Below, one piece after another: positions 15,091-24,782 of a DNA stretch of 34,233 nt. The DNA is from Paludibacteraceae bacterium. GTDB lineage: Bacteria > Bacteroidota > Bacteroidia > Bacteroidales > Paludibacteraceae. The notes under the pieces are model-generated. The model worked only from the letters and a program-made list of their open reading frames with translations, was not told the origin of the DNA and did no database searches. Each line of letters opens with the position of its first letter. Within the stretch, counting starts at the first letter, position 1. The stretch is taken from the NCBI GenBank assembly GCA_024399575.1, contig JAKSNT010000015.1, forward strand, positions 1 through 34,233. The letters are read 5' to 3'. Position numbers and translations under genes: made by a program.

Positions 15091-16977
15091 ATGAAAAGAA
15101 CGATTATAACTGCACTGTTTTTTGTTGCTGTCCTAAGTGGCACAGTGGCTCAGGAATATAGTACCAAATCGAAGTCCGCAATAAAGCTTTACCAAAGTGC
15201 TAAAATTTCAGTCACCACAGACGAAAAAATTTCTTTGTTAGAGAAAGCTATCGCCAAAGACAGAAAATTCGAAGAGGCTTATTTTGAACTGGCAAGGACA
15301 TATATCAATATTGATTCGTTTGAACTGGCTGTATTATGTCTTGAGAACATATATGAGTTGAACCCTACGGACAACGTGCGATTGCGTTTGTCGGAGGCAT
15401 ATTATCGTAATGCACAATACAATGATGCGGTGAGCATGTTGGCTGAAATTGAGTCTGTTGCAATGAAAAACAGACTGAAAGACATTGAACTTAGATATAA
15501 AAATGCACTGAAGTTATATAATAACCCTGTGGATTTCAAACCAAAGAGGTTGGATGGGGTGAGCACTAAATATGATGATTATGCTCCTTCGGTTACAGCC
15601 GATGGGAGGATGATGTCAACAACCGTGCTGAATCCTATTTACGGCTACGCAGGCGATGAACGTATGCAAGAAGATATGTATGTCAGTTTCAGTAAGCCGG
15701 ATGGCGGATGGACATTCGCAAGACCTCTGGCAGAACCGCTCAATACTCCGAACAATGAAGGTGCACAATCGTTTTCAGCCGACGGCAGATATATGTTCTA
15801 TGTCATTTGTAACCACCCCGACAACATAGGCTCGTGTGATATTTATTATTCTATCCGGGTTGGTAATAAGTGGTCGCTGCCTATGAACCTCGGTGTTCCT
15901 GCCAATACTGAATATTGGGAGACAAACCCGGTGATGTCGCCTTCAGGTGATGAGTTATATTTTGTTTCAAATCGTCCAGGAGGACTTGGCGGAAGTGACA
16001 TCTGGAAAGTAAAGATACGTATATTGAAAGACGGCAGGCTGGAGCCTTACAAAGATGAGCCTTTAGGTGCACCAGTGAATACAGAAGGAGATGAATACAC
16101 ACCATTCATTCACACAGATGGAACCACTCTTTATTATTCTTCAACTGGTTTGAATGGTATGGGTGGTTCTGATATTTACGTGACGAAGAAGAAACTCGGA
16201 ATGTGGTCAACTCCAAAGAATCTTGGTTATCCATTGAATACCAATGGTAATGAGTCGGGATTTGTAGTCAATGGGGCAGGCAACAAGGCATATTATGCAT
16301 CCAACAAGATTAATCCAGAGTATGGAACGGGACTTGATATATACGAGGTAGAGATACCTGAAGATGCTAAACCGCAGAAAATGTTGTTCAGTCCAGGAAG
16401 AGTGACTGATGCTACGAATGGGAAACCACTGAATGCCTATGTCGAAATATTCGACCAATCGACAAACAACAAGATATTTGAGTCAATGAGCGATAAGGTG
16501 GCTGGCGATTTCGTTGCCTTCCTCCCTGAAGGTGGTTCGTATGGCTTGAGCGTAAGGAAAGACGGTTATATTTTTTATACAAAAGAGATAACCAGAGCGG
16601 GGGATTCTATTCTTGTCGGTATGCAACCTATAATTACGGGAAAAGTAACAAGGGTAGATAATCTTTTCTTTGATACGGACAAAGATCAGATTCTGGCTAA
16701 ATCGTATGCTGTGATTGAACATCTATATGATTTTCTGAAACAGAATCCTAAAGTTAAGATTGAGATAGTTGGTCACACTGACAATGTCGGTCAGGAAAAG
16801 CACAATCAGGAACTTTCTCAGAGACGTGCTGAGTCGCTCAAACGGGCACTTGTAGATAAGGGTATTGCTGAAGGCAGGATAACTACACGTGGTGAAGGCT
16901 CGTCGAGACCTGTCGCTACCAATGCTACTGAAGAGGGTAGGGCACAGAACAGACGAGTAGAAGTAGTGATAAAATAA
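15091..16977 (+). CDS. TPR / PD40 beta-propeller / CRD / OmpA protein, PorE-like
   Basis: About 628 residues with signal peptide MKRTIITALFFVAVLSGTVA. Domains in order: TPR repeats (about 25-135); a PD40 (WD40-like) propeller (about 145-420) with repeats such as YFVSNRPGGLGGSDIWKVKI and YYSSTGLNGMGGSDIY; a carboxypeptidase-regulatory-like fold (about 432-505, GRVTDATNGKPLNAYVEIF); and an OmpA peptidoglycan-binding domain (about 520-628) with GHTDNVG and RRAESLKRAL. This order matches PorE (PG1058), which links the type IX secretion ring to peptidoglycan in Porphyromonas gingivalis, but Bacteroidota have several paralogues of the same build, so the link to secretion is inference. An ATG at 15079 overlaps the plsC stop (ATGA); the ATG at 15091 gives the more usual signal peptide. 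Confidence 0.82.
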   Translation: MKRTIITALFFVAVLSGTVAQEYSTKSKSAIKLYQSAKISVTTDEKISLLEKAIAKDRKFEEAYFELARTYINIDSFELAVLCLENIYELNPTDNVRLRLSEAYYRNAQYNDAVSMLAEIESVAMKNRLKDIELRYKNALKLYNNPVDFKPKRLDGVSTKYDDYAPSVTADGRMMSTTVLNPIYGYAGDERMQEDMYVSFSKPDGGWTFARPLAEPLNTPNNEGAQSFSADGRYMFYVICNHPDNIGSCDIYYSIRVGNKWSLPMNLGVPANTEYWETNPVMSPSGDELYFVSNRPGGLGGSDIWKVKIRILKDGRLEPYKDEPLGAPVNTEGDEYTPFIHTDGTTLYYSSTGLNGMGGSDIYVTKKKLGMWSTPKNLGYPLNTNGNESGFVVNGAGNKAYYASNKINPEYGTGLDIYEVEIPEDAKPQKMLFSPGRVTDATNGKPLNAYVEIFDQSTNNKIFESMSDKVAGDFVAFLPEGGSYGLSVRKDGYIFYTKEITRAGDSILVGMQPIITGKVTRVDNLFFDTDKDQILAKSYAVIEHLYDFLKQNPKVKIEIVGHTDNVGQEKHNQELSQRRAESLKRALVDKGIAEGRITTRGEGSSRPVATNATEEGRAQNRRVEVVIK

Positions 16978-16988
16978 ATAGTCAATAT

Positions 16989-17513
16989 ATGTATTTTTTA
17001 GACTTACTTAAAAACAGACGTTCTATCAGGAAATATACAGGTGATGGTATAGAACGGAATAAAATAGAAACTATTCTGAAGGCAGCATTGATGTCGCCTT
17101 CTTCAAAGCGGACTAATGGTTGGGAATTTGTAGTGGTGCAGGACAAGGAGATGCTGAAAAAACTTTCAGAGAGCCGTGAGGCTGGTTCACAGCTTATAGA
17201 AGGAGCTGCTGCTGCAATAGCGGTCTGTGCAGATCCTGCAAAAAGCGATGTGTGGTTTTGCGATGCCTCGATAGCTTCGCTTATAATCCAGCTGGAGGCT
17301 GCCGAACTTGGAATAGGGTCGTGCTGGGTGCAAATTTATAAGAGAATGCATCCTTCTGGAGAAACGGCAGGTGAATACGTAAAGAATTTACTTGGCATTC
17401 CACAACATCTTGAGGTGATGAACATAGTTTCGTTGGGATACAAGAATGAAGAACGTAAACCTTACGACGAGAGCAAATTGTTATATGACAAAATCCATTT
17501 CGATATATTCTAA
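16989..17513 (+). CDS. Nitroreductase family protein
   Basis: 174-residue FMN-dependent oxidoreductase of the nitroreductase fold. It begins with the family signature KNRRSIRKYTGDGIERNKIE (FMN phosphate-binding R-R-S-x-R) and has MSPSSKRTNGWEFVVVQDKE, then a helix with IIQLEAAELGIGSCWVQI and a C-terminal IVSLGYKNEERKPYDE block. The natural substrate cannot be read from sequence. It follows the PorE-like gene by 11 bases and its 3' end overlaps the probable start of the next gene, so it sits within the operon. Confidence 0.88.
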   Translation: MYFLDLLKNRRSIRKYTGDGIERNKIETILKAALMSPSSKRTNGWEFVVVQDKEMLKKLSESREAGSQLIEGAAAAIAVCADPAKSDVWFCDASIASLIIQLEAAELGIGSCWVQIYKRMHPSGETAGEYVKNLLGIPQHLEVMNIVSLGYKNEERKPYDESKLLYDKIHFDIF

Positions 17514-18309
17514 GGTGACGATGATAGGAGCAGGAAGCGTAGCAAACAATATCCTGCCCATATTGAAAGAGTCTGGATGCGAGATATTGCAGGTTTATAG
17601 CCGTACAGAAGAATCGGCTGACAGTTTGGCAGAGAAAACAGGTGCCGAAGCTGTTACGTCGTTCGATGAAATTAACCGTATATCGGATTATTACATATAT
17701 TGCCTGAAAGACGATGTACTGAAAACATTGTTTGAGAAACATCTGCCATTTGATGTGGGTACGCATTTGCATACTTCTGGAAGTGTTCCCATGAATATTT
17801 TCGAGAAGTGCGGTTGCAAGTCGTATGGCGTTATGTATCCCTTCCAGACATTCACTAAAGGAAGAAAGATTTGTATGAACGACGTGCCTGTTTTTATTGA
17901 GGCTGTAGATAGAAAAACGTGCGCAAAGATTGGCTGTCTTGCTGATGTGTTGACTGAAAATGTTTATTTAATGCCATCTGATAAGCGTGAGAATCTACAT
18001 ATAGCAGGAGTGATGATGAATAATTTTGTCAATGCCTTGTTTTGCATGTCAGAAGAACTTTTGAAAAAAACAAAGCTGTCAATAGATGTGCTGGTACCAA
18101 TATTGAATGAAACTATAAAGAAAGCTGTTGAAATCGGACCTCGTGCTGCTCAGACTGGACCTGCAAGACGTGGCGATTATTCAGTCATAGAACAACACAT
18201 GGCACTATTGGAGAATATGCCTGAATGTCGAAAAGTGTATAGCGTACTGACTGATTACATTTTGAATAATACAACAAGAAACAATGAATTTCAAGGAATA
18301 TCTGAATAA
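17485..18309 (+). CDS. DUF2520 / Rossmann-fold protein (ProC-like)
   Basis: 274 residues from the chosen ATG at 17485. The N-terminal Rossmann domain starts KVTMIGAGSVANNILPIL (G-x-G-x-x-A) and resembles pyrroline-5-carboxylate reductase. The following HTSGSVPMNIFEKCG and YGVMYPFQTFTKGR and the helical C-terminal half are typical of DUF2520 proteins. The biological reaction is not established for the family. The start is uncertain: ATG 17485 overlaps the nitroreductase gene by 29 bases, and a GTG at 17515 follows its stop directly but would shorten the first strand. Its 3' end overlaps the next gene by 26 bases. In Bacteroidota a DUF2520 gene often precedes a KdsC-like gene, as here. Confidence 0.82.
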   Translation: MTKSISIYSKVTMIGAGSVANNILPILKESGCEILQVYSRTEESADSLAEKTGAEAVTSFDEINRISDYYIYCLKDDVLKTLFEKHLPFDVGTHLHTSGSVPMNIFEKCGCKSYGVMYPFQTFTKGRKICMNDVPVFIEAVDRKTCAKIGCLADVLTENVYLMPSDKRENLHIAGVMMNNFVNALFCMSEELLKKTKLSIDVLVPILNETIKKAVEIGPRAAQTGPARRGDYSVIEQHMALLENMPECRKVYSVLTDYILNNTTRNNEFQGISE

Positions 18310-18811
18310 AATAAAAGCATTTGTGTTTGACGTGGATGGAGTATTGTCTTTCAGCACTATGCCTCTTGATGCTAACGGAGTGCCAATGCGCATGGTTAAT
18401 GTCAAGGATGGCTATTCGATTAATCTGGCAAACCGTCTTGGCTATACCATTGGCATAATTACAGGTTGCAATGTAGAAGCTGTGAGACTCAGATTTGAGT
18501 CGCTCGGTGTGCATCCTGAAAATATATATCTTGGTGCTGCTGACAAGATTCAGTCGTATGAGGATTTCAAGAAACGCAATGATTTGAAAGATGATGAAAT
18601 AATGTATATGGGCGATGACATCCCTGACTACAAGGTTATGAAAATAGTTGGATTGCCAGTTTGCCCTGAAGATGCTGTTCCGGAAATACAGTCTATTGCA
18701 AAATATATATCAGGACACAAAGGAGGATGTGGTTGTGCCCGTGATGTAATTGAACAGACACTGAAAGCACAAAGACGGTGGACGCAGTGTGATGAGGCTT
18801 ATACATGGTGA
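18284..18811 (+). CDS. KdsC-type HAD phosphatase (KDO-8-phosphate phosphatase family)
   Basis: 175-residue C0-type HAD hydrolase. Motif I is FVFDVDGVL (nucleophile Asp16, acid/base Asp18), motif II lies in GIITGCN, and motif IV is YMGDDIPD. The small capless form and the C-terminal GGCGCARDVIEQTL, which aligns with the G-G-x-G-A-x-R-E tail of KdsC, support KDO-8-phosphate phosphatase, a step in lipid A-core synthesis. Some paralogues act on other sugar phosphates such as 9-phosphate nonulosonates. It overlaps the DUF2520 gene by 26 bases. Confidence 0.85.
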   Translation: MNFKEYLNKIKAFVFDVDGVLSFSTMPLDANGVPMRMVNVKDGYSINLANRLGYTIGIITGCNVEAVRLRFESLGVHPENIYLGAADKIQSYEDFKKRNDLKDDEIMYMGDDIPDYKVMKIVGLPVCPEDAVPEIQSIAKYISGHKGGCGCARDVIEQTLKAQRRWTQCDEAYTW

Positions 18812-18831
18812 AAAATAAACATTTGACTGAA

Positions 18832-19788
18832 ATGGTTATATTATTGACTACTAACCTGCCTAAGCAGGGATTTACAGAAATGTCAGAGCATACGGTTGTG
18901 ATGCCGGAGAAACATAAGTTCACTCCAGAGGAACTTATGGAGTTATTGCCTGATGCTGATTTCCTTATTTCGACTTTCGACTATAAGGTGACTGACGAGA
19001 TGATGGAGATGGCGAAGAATTTGAAAGCAATTATTAATTTTGGTGTTGGCTTCAATAATGTGGATATCGCTGCAGCCAAGCGTCGTGGCATTCCTGTCAC
19101 AAACACGCCAATACCTGTCATTGAACCAACTGCTGAACATGCATTTACTCTTATGCTTGCCGTGTCACATCGCGTTGCTGAGCTTGACAGACGTATGCGT
19201 GAACCGAATTCTGATATTGAGTTCGGAGTTATGATGAACCTTGGTGTCGCAATTTATGGCAAGACTCTTGGGATCATAGGAATGGGCAATATAGGTTCTG
19301 CAGTAGCTCGTCGTGCGGCTGCTTGCGGTATGAAGATACTTTATAACAAACGTCATCGTCTTGATCCTGACGTCGAGCATCAATACAATGCTACATACGT
19401 AGATGTCGAGACATTGTTGAAAGAGTCGGATTATGTGTCATTGCATTGTCCTTATACGCCAGAGACGCATCATATAATTGACGAACATGCACTTTCTATC
19501 ATGCGTGATAATGCAATTCTTATAAATACAGCACGTGGAGCCTGCGTTGACGAGGCGGCTTTGGTGCGTGCTTTGCAGAGTCGGAAATTGTTTGGAGCAG
19601 GATTGGACGTATATGAATTTGAACCAAGACTTACGCCTGAACTATATAAATTGAACAATGTGGTATTGTCGCCACATATCGGAACGGGCACTATCGATGC
19701 AAGAATTGAGATGTGTCACAACTGCAACCGGAATATCAACCATTTCCTTGCAGGAGAGTTAGATAAGATGGAGATAGTAAACAGATAA
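18832..19788 (+). CDS. D-2-hydroxyacid dehydrogenase (D-isomer specific)
   Basis: 318-residue NAD(P)-dependent oxidoreductase. The dinucleotide loop is GIIGMGNIG. The catalytic residues are visible: Arg in INTARGACVDE (residue 235), Glu in GLDVYEFEP (262) and His in LSPHIGTGT (282). It could be a glyoxylate/hydroxypyruvate reductase or a phosphoglycerate or lactate dehydrogenase relative; no ACT domain is present, which argues against a regulated SerA. The frame opens at 18805, overlapping the upstream stop, but MVILLTTNLPKQGF at 18832 matches the usual first beta strand. It appears to be the last gene of the envelope operon. Confidence 0.87.
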   Translation: MVILLTTNLPKQGFTEMSEHTVVMPEKHKFTPEELMELLPDADFLISTFDYKVTDEMMEMAKNLKAIINFGVGFNNVDIAAAKRRGIPVTNTPIPVIEPTAEHAFTLMLAVSHRVAELDRRMREPNSDIEFGVMMNLGVAIYGKTLGIIGMGNIGSAVARRAAACGMKILYNKRHRLDPDVEHQYNATYVDVETLLKESDYVSLHCPYTPETHHIIDEHALSIMRDNAILINTARGACVDEAALVRALQSRKLFGAGLDVYEFEPRLTPELYKLNNVVLSPHIGTGTIDARIEMCHNCNRNINHFLAGELDKMEIVNR

Positions 19789-19876
19789 AAAATTGTGGAG
19801 AGGCATTTATAGAGATTTGGTCGGTTGTATGACTGGGTCGGTGTCACTCTTTAACACATATAATTAGTTTAACAAA
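19789..19876 (+). promoter_or_regulatory. Leader region of thrS, no clear promoter
   Basis: The 88 bases before thrS contain a short direct repeat ggtcggt (19819-19825 and 19836-19842) but no good TAnnTTTG element, and I see no T-box or terminator. thrS may be read through from the upstream operon or use a promoter I cannot recognise. Confidence 0.3.
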
Positions 19877-21838
19877 ATGATTAAAGTAACTTTTCCCGAT
19901 GGTTCCGTGAGAGAGTATAATGAAGGAATCACGGCGTATCAAATCGCAGAAAGTATTTCTACCAGACTTGCACAGGATATCCTTGCAGCAAGCGTAAATG
20001 GTGAAATTGTTGAAATCAATCGTCCAATCAATGCTGATTGCTCAATCAAGTTGCACAAATGGGACGATGATGAGGCTAAACATGCTTTCTGGCACACATC
20101 AGCACACCTTATGGCTGAGGCTCTTCAGGAGTTGTACCCTGGAATACAGTTCGGTATAGGACCGGCAATTGAAAACGGTTTTTACTATGACGTAATGCCT
20201 GCTGAAGGTACTGTCATCAAAGAGTCAGACTTCCCAATGATTGAGAAGAAAATGCTCGAACTTGCTCAGACGAAAGAGGAGGTGTTACGCAGAGACATCT
20301 CGAAGGCGGAAGTGCTTAAAATGTTCGCTGAACGTGGCCAGACATACAAGTGTGAACTTATCAATGATCTTGAGGATGGCACTATAACTCTCTATACCAA
20401 TGGTGGTTTTACTGACCTTTGCCGTGGTCCTCACCTTGTAAATACAGCTGATATCAAGGCTGTTAAAGTTCTTTCTGTTGCTGGAGCATATTGGCGTGGC
20501 GATGAGACCCGTCCTCAGATGACCCGTCTTTATGGTATTACATACCCTAAGAAAAAGATGCTTGATGAGTATCTTACATTCCTCGAAGAGGCAAAGAAAC
20601 GCGACCATCGCAAGATTGGTCAGGAACTGGAACTCTTTGCATTCTCTGAGGCAGTAGGTAAAGGTTTGCCATTGTGGTTGCCAAGAGGGACACAACTGAG
20701 ACTTCGTCTTCAGGATTTCCTTTCAGAGATACAGAGAAGATTTGGTTATCAGCAGGTGATGACACCTCATATAGGGCAGAAGGAACTCTGGGTTACGTCT
20801 GGTCACTATGCTAAATATGGGAAGGATTCATTCCAGCCAATTCATACTCCTGAGGAGGGTGAGGAGTATTTGCTCAAACCAATGAACTGCCCTCACCACT
20901 GCGAGATATATAAGTTCAAACCTCGTTCCTATAAGGACCTTCCTTTGCGCTTTGCTGAATTCGGTACTGTATACCGTTATGAACAGTCTGGTGAACTTCA
21001 CGGTTTGACCCGTGTGCGTTCGTTTACTCAGGACGATGCACATATTTTCTGTCGTCCAGATCAACTCGAAGAGGAGTTTATGAAGGTAATGGATATTATC
21101 TTCATAATCTTCAATGCACTTGACTTCAAGAATTTCGAGGCTCAGATTTCACTTCGTGACCCTAATAACAAAGAGAAGTACATTGGTTCGGATGAGGTAT
21201 GGGAGAAGGCAGAGAACGCTATAGTCAAGGCTTGCGAATACAAGGGACTGAAGGCTCGCAAGGAGATAGGTGAAGCTGCTTTTTACGGACCAAAGCTTGA
21301 CTTTATGGTCAAAGATGCTATTGGACGTCGTTGGCAACTTGGTACTATTCAGGTGGATTACAATCTTCCTGAACGTTTCCAATTGGAATATACCGGAGCA
21401 GACAACCAGAAACATCGTCCTGTAATGATTCACCGTGCTCCATTTGGTTCTATGGAACGTTTCGTAGCCGTGCTTATCGAACATACTGGCGGTAAGTTCC
21501 CATTGTGGCTGACTCCAGATCAGGCAGTTATCTTGCCAATCTCTGAGAAATTCAATGACTATGCACAGAAGGTTGCATTTGATCTCTCAAACTATGGCGT
21601 GCGTGCAACTGTCGATGACCGTAATGAGAAGATAGGTCGAAAGATACGAGACAACGAACTTAAGCGTATTCCTTATATGCTCATTGTTGGTGAGAACGAA
21701 ATGAATGACAACAAGGTTTCTGTTCGCCGTCAAGGCGAAGGTGACCAGGGTCAGATGTCACCACGTGATTTTGCAATCATGATAAATGATGCCATTGCCA
21801 AGACTATGGACGCAAATTATAATTATCGTAAAGCATAA
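19877..21838 (+). CDS. thrS: Threonyl-tRNA synthetase
   Basis: 653-residue class II aminoacyl-tRNA synthetase of full bacterial length. The N-terminal TGS domain (1-62) is followed by the editing domain with H73-T-S-A-H77 and C182-R-G-P-H186, which fall at the same positions as in the E. coli enzyme. The catalytic domain has the zinc ligands Cys338 (MNCPHHCE), His389 (DDAHIFC) and His519 ([11 protein letters not shown], also motif 3) and motif 2 around [20 protein letters not shown]. The anticodon-binding domain is C-terminal. It is followed 11 bases later by a peptidase gene. The common bacterial neighbours infC, rpmI and rplT are absent. Confidence 0.98.
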   Translation: MIKVTFPDGSVREYNEGITAYQIAESISTRLAQDILAASVNGEIVEINRPINADCSIKLHKWDDDEAKHAFWHTSAHLMAEALQELYPGIQFGIGPAIENGFYYDVMPAEGTVIKESDFPMIEKKMLELAQTKEEVLRRDISKAEVLKMFAERGQTYKCELINDLEDGTITLYTNGGFTDLCRGPHLVNTADIKAVKVLSVAGAYWRGDETRPQMTRLYGITYPKKKMLDEYLTFLEEAKKRDHRKIGQELELFAFSEAVGKGLPLWLPRGTQLRLRLQDFLSEIQRRFGYQQVMTPHIGQKELWVTSGHYAKYGKDSFQPIHTPEEGEEYLLKPMNCPHHCEIYKFKPRSYKDLPLRFAEFGTVYRYEQSGELHGLTRVRSFTQDDAHIFCRPDQLEEEFMKVMDIIFIIFNALDFKNFEAQISLRDPNNKEKYIGSDEVWEKAENAIVKACEYKGLKARKEIGEAAFYGPKLDFMVKDAIGRRWQLGTIQVDYNLPERFQLEYTGADNQKHRPVMIHRAPFGSMERFVAVLIEHTGGKFPLWLTPDQAVILPISEKFNDYAQKVAFDLSNYGVRATVDDRNEKIGRKIRDNELKRIPYMLIVGENEMNDNKVSVRRQGEGDQGQMSPRDFAIMINDAIAKTMDANYNYRKA

Positions 21839-21849
21839 GTATATTCAAA

Positions 21850-23871
21850 ATGAAAAAAACATTTTTAATCGTTGCAACTATGGCAGCAGTGTTGTTCGCA
21901 GGTTGCGAAAAGAAAACGCCAGATACTCTCGAAGCAGGTATTTTGGCTGAAAACATGGAAACCACTGTCAATCCAGGTGTCGATTTCTATGATTATGCCA
22001 CACGTGGTTGGCAGAAGCTTCATCCGTTGACGGGTGAATATTCACGTTTCGGTTCGTTTGACCTTCTCGCTGAGAACAATCGTGAACAGTTGAAAGGTCT
22101 TATCGAGGAAATTGTGGCTAACGACCAGCAAGAGGGTAGTGATGCACAGAAGATTCGCAATCTCTATCTGACAGCTATGGACACAGCTCGTCTTAATGCA
22201 GAATCTATCACTCCTATTGCTGAGGATATGGCTGCTATCGAGGCATGCAAGACTCCAGCAGACATTGCTGCATTCATGGGGCGTGATATTGCAGATATGT
22301 TCTTTGGCGTATATATTGATGCTGATATTATGAACTCTAAGCAGTATCTGTTCTATATTGTACAGTCTGGTTTGGGAATGGGCGAACGTGACTATTATCT
22401 TGACGACAACGTCGATATAAAACGTGTCCGTGATGCCTATGTGCCTCATATTACTGCTATGTTCAATTATTTTGGTGTAAAGAATGCTGCTGTTGCTGCT
22501 GGCAATGTTATGGCTCTCGAAACTCGTCTTGCAAATGCACATAGCACCAATGTTGAACTTCGTGATGATGCAGCTAACTATCATAAGTTCTCATATCAGC
22601 AACTTAAAGACAGTTTTGCAGGTTTCGATTGGGATGCGTATTTCAATGCTCTTGGTTATACTCCAAAAGAGGTGAATGTCGGTCAGCCAAAAGTTATTCG
22701 CGAGATGATTGCTATTCTCAACGAATTGTCTATCGACCAATTGAAAGCATATGCTGAATGGCATCTTATTAATAGCGCATCTGGATATCTTTCAGAGAAG
22801 ATTTCAGAAGCGAACTTTGAGTTCTTCGGCAAGATTATGAGTGGTCGTGAGGAACAGCAACCACGTTGGAAACGTGCCACTTCGGCTGTCAATGAAGGTT
22901 TCGGTATGGCTATCGGACGCCTTTATTGTGAGAAATACTTTCCACAGGAGAACAAGGATCGTATGGAAACACTAGTTCAGAACTTGAAAGATGCTTATAA
23001 AGAGCGTATCCAGAATCTTGAGTGGATGTCAGATGCTACTAAGACACTTGCACTTGAGAAGGTTGATGCAATATATGTGAAAGTAGGTTTCCCTAAGACA
23101 TGGCGTGATTATTCTAAACTTACTTTCGACACGGCTGATAACTACTGGACTATGATGAAGAAAGTTTCTGCTTTCAACAATGCATACGAGTTCTCTAAAC
23201 TCAGCCGTCCTGAGGTTGATAAGGACGAATGGCTTATGACTCCGCAGACTGTCAATGCATATTACAATCCAACAACCAACGAAATATGTTTCCCTGCAGG
23301 CATACTTCAATATCCATTCTTTGACATGAAGGCTGATGATGCATTCAATTATGGTGCTATAGGTGTTGTTATTGGTCATGAAATGACTCATGGATTTGAC
23401 GACCAAGGCTCCAAGTTTGATAAGAATGGAAACTTCAATGATTGGTGGACTAAGGAAGACCGTGCTAATTTCGAAAAACGTACGAAAGTTATGGAAGAGT
23501 ACTTCAATGGTATTGAGGTTGCTCCTGGAGTGTTTGCTAATGGAGCATTCACACTTGGCGAGAATATTGCCGACCATGGTGGTCTCCAGGTTGCATATCA
23601 GGCATTCTGCAATGCTACAAAGACAATCGAGGCAAAGGACAAACTCGGATTGACTCCTGCTCAGCGCTTCTTTGTTGCATACGCAGGTGTATGGGCTGCA
23701 AATATCCGTCCTGAGGAAATCATCGTTCGTACAAAGTGCGACCCTCATTCACTTGGCCGTTGGCGTGTCAATGGTGCTTTACCTCATATCCAGGCATGGT
23801 ACGATGCATTTGGAATTACCGAAAACGACCCTCTCTATCTCGCTCCTGAGAAACGAGTTTCTATATGGTAA
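21850..23871 (+). CDS. M13-family zinc metallopeptidase, lipoprotein (PepO-like)
   Basis: 673 residues. The lipoprotein signal MKKTFLIVATMAAVLFAGC ends at Cys19, predicting an enzyme anchored in the periplasm or at the outer membrane. This is the neprilysin/PepO fold: a long helical N-terminal domain, then the zinc site H510-E-M-T-H514 and the third ligand Glu571 in GENIADHGG, with the family's substrate-binding NAYYNPTTNEICFPAGILQ upstream and a C-terminal block ending in the family's typical Trp. Such enzymes cut oligopeptides of limited size. It lies 11 bases after thrS and is followed by a terminator, so the two are probably cotranscribed. Confidence 0.95.
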   Translation: MKKTFLIVATMAAVLFAGCEKKTPDTLEAGILAENMETTVNPGVDFYDYATRGWQKLHPLTGEYSRFGSFDLLAENNREQLKGLIEEIVANDQQEGSDAQKIRNLYLTAMDTARLNAESITPIAEDMAAIEACKTPADIAAFMGRDIADMFFGVYIDADIMNSKQYLFYIVQSGLGMGERDYYLDDNVDIKRVRDAYVPHITAMFNYFGVKNAAVAAGNVMALETRLANAHSTNVELRDDAANYHKFSYQQLKDSFAGFDWDAYFNALGYTPKEVNVGQPKVIREMIAILNELSIDQLKAYAEWHLINSASGYLSEKISEANFEFFGKIMSGREEQQPRWKRATSAVNEGFGMAIGRLYCEKYFPQENKDRMETLVQNLKDAYKERIQNLEWMSDATKTLALEKVDAIYVKVGFPKTWRDYSKLTFDTADNYWTMMKKVSAFNNAYEFSKLSRPEVDKDEWLMTPQTVNAYYNPTTNEICFPAGILQYPFFDMKADDAFNYGAIGVVIGHEMTHGFDDQGSKFDKNGNFNDWWTKEDRANFEKRTKVMEEYFNGIEVAPGVFANGAFTLGENIADHGGLQVAYQAFCNATKTIEAKDKLGLTPAQRFFVAYAGVWAANIRPEEIIVRTKCDPHSLGRWRVNGALPHIQAWYDAFGITENDPLYLAPEKRVSIW

Positions 23872-23899
23872 GTTGTTAATTGAAGTCAAAATACGAATG

Positions 23900-23944
23900 G
23901 CAGTTGGGATTGTAATTACAGCAATTTCAACTGCTTTTGTTTTT
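23900..23944 (+). terminator. Intrinsic terminator of the thrS - M13 peptidase operon
   Basis: The stem GCAGTTG (23900-23906) pairs with CAACTGC (23928-23934). An inner ATTG/CAAT pairing (23909-23912 with 23922-23925) lies within it. The stem is followed by ttttgttttt. Confidence 0.75.
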
Positions 23945-23957
23945 ACTTCGAATTTTC

Positions 23958-23989
23958 TTTGCTGTTTCAGTAAAAATCAGTACCTTTGC
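23958..23989 (+). promoter_or_regulatory. Consensus Bacteroidota promoter for guaD
   Basis: TTTG (23958-23961), exactly 19 bases, and TACCTTTGC (23981-23989) form one of the best consensus matches in the window. It shows that the guaD start must lie downstream, at 24010 rather than at the ATG at 23986. Confidence 0.85.
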
Positions 23990-24009
23990 AAACCAAAATT
24001 TCTATTGTC

Positions 24010-24477
24010 ATGTTCGAAAGACGATTCATGGATGAGGCTATTCGCCTTTCTGTAGAAAATATACGCCGTGGTGGAGGACCTTTTGCGGCGGTAGTAGTAA
24101 AGAATGGCGTGATTGTTTCTGCGGAAGGTAATTCTGTAACTATTGACAATGACCCTACAGCTCATGCCGAAGTCAACGCAATACGTTCTGCTTGTCGCAA
24201 CTTGAATACATTTGACTTAAGTGGTTGCGAAATTTATGCCTCCTGCGAACCTTGCCCTATGTGCTTGAGTGCAATATATTGGGCTCATATTGACTGTATT
24301 TATTATGCTGCTACTCGTGAAGATGCAGCCGGTATTGGGTTTGATGACCAAATGATTTACAATGAGATTCCGCTTCGTCAATCCGAACGTATGATTCCTG
24401 GTATGCAATATTGTCGTGACGAGGCTCTTGAGGCTTTCCGTGAATGGGGTAAATCAACTGATAAAACTGAATATTGA
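24010..24477 (+). CDS. guaD: Guanine deaminase (CDA/CMP-dCMP deaminase fold)
   Basis: 155-residue zinc-dependent deaminase that converts guanine to xanthine. Zinc and catalytic residues are in DPTAHAEVNAI (His, Glu) and ASCEPCPMCLSAIYWA (two Cys). The C-terminal part (REDAAGIGFDDQMIYNEI) follows the Bacillus subtilis GuaD pattern rather than TadA, and the length fits. The frame is open from an ATG at 23986, but that codon lies inside the promoter, so MFERRFMDEAIRLS at 24010 is taken as the start. The stop overlaps the next start (TGATG). Confidence 0.9.
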   Translation: MFERRFMDEAIRLSVENIRRGGGPFAAVVVKNGVIVSAEGNSVTIDNDPTAHAEVNAIRSACRNLNTFDLSGCEIYASCEPCPMCLSAIYWAHIDCIYYAATREDAAGIGFDDQMIYNEIPLRQSERMIPGMQYCRDEALEAFREWGKSTDKTEY

Positions 24478-24782
24478 TGGACGACCGTTATAAAGAAACG
24501 ATGGTTATTGGCGATATCTTGCCTCAAGTGTTGAATCGTTCAATTGGCGCTAGTGCTGTTGCTGGCTTACAAGCTATGCAGGTGGTAAAGACTTGGCGTG
24601 ATGCTCTCGGGCGTACTATGGTGCGATATAGCTCGCATGAACATTTTTCAGATGGCACTCTTTTTGTTAGAATATCATCTGCTGCTCTTCGTCAGGAGCT
24701 TTTCATGAATCGTGATTCTGTAGTTGCGAAAATAAACGAAACAATAGGTTCTGATATTGTTAAACGTATAGTATTCAGTTAA
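24477..24782 (+). CDS. DUF721 (DciA-like) protein
   Basis: 101 residues. It has the DUF721 pattern: a short N-terminal helix, then VVKTWRDALGRTMVRYSSHE, DGTLFVRISSAALRQELFMN and a final helix-strand ending IVKRIVFS. DUF721 includes DciA, a loader or operator of the replicative helicase DnaB in bacteria lacking DnaC, so a replication role is likely but not shown. The ATG shares one base with the guaD stop. The 3' end overlaps the stop of the opposing LytTR gene by 4 bases within GTTAAC, so there is no room for a terminator. Confidence 0.8.
   Translation: MDDRYKETMVIGDILPQVLNRSIGASAVAGLQAMQVVKTWRDALGRTMVRYSSHEHFSDGTLFVRISSAALRQELFMNRDSVVAKINETIGSDIVKRIVFS

Noticed and set aside
19789..19876. 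T-box or other riboswitch before thrS
   Set aside because: The leader is only 88 bases and I see no T-box sequence or terminator/antiterminator pair; only a weak ggtcggt direct repeat.
22042..23748. Antisense open frames (up to 239 residues) opposite the M13 peptidase gene
   Set aside because: They arise from the strong codon bias of the sense gene; their translations are rich in Cys/Ile with no motif.
23986..24009. Upstream ATG of guaD
   Set aside because: It falls inside the -7 element of a consensus promoter, so it cannot be on the transcript.
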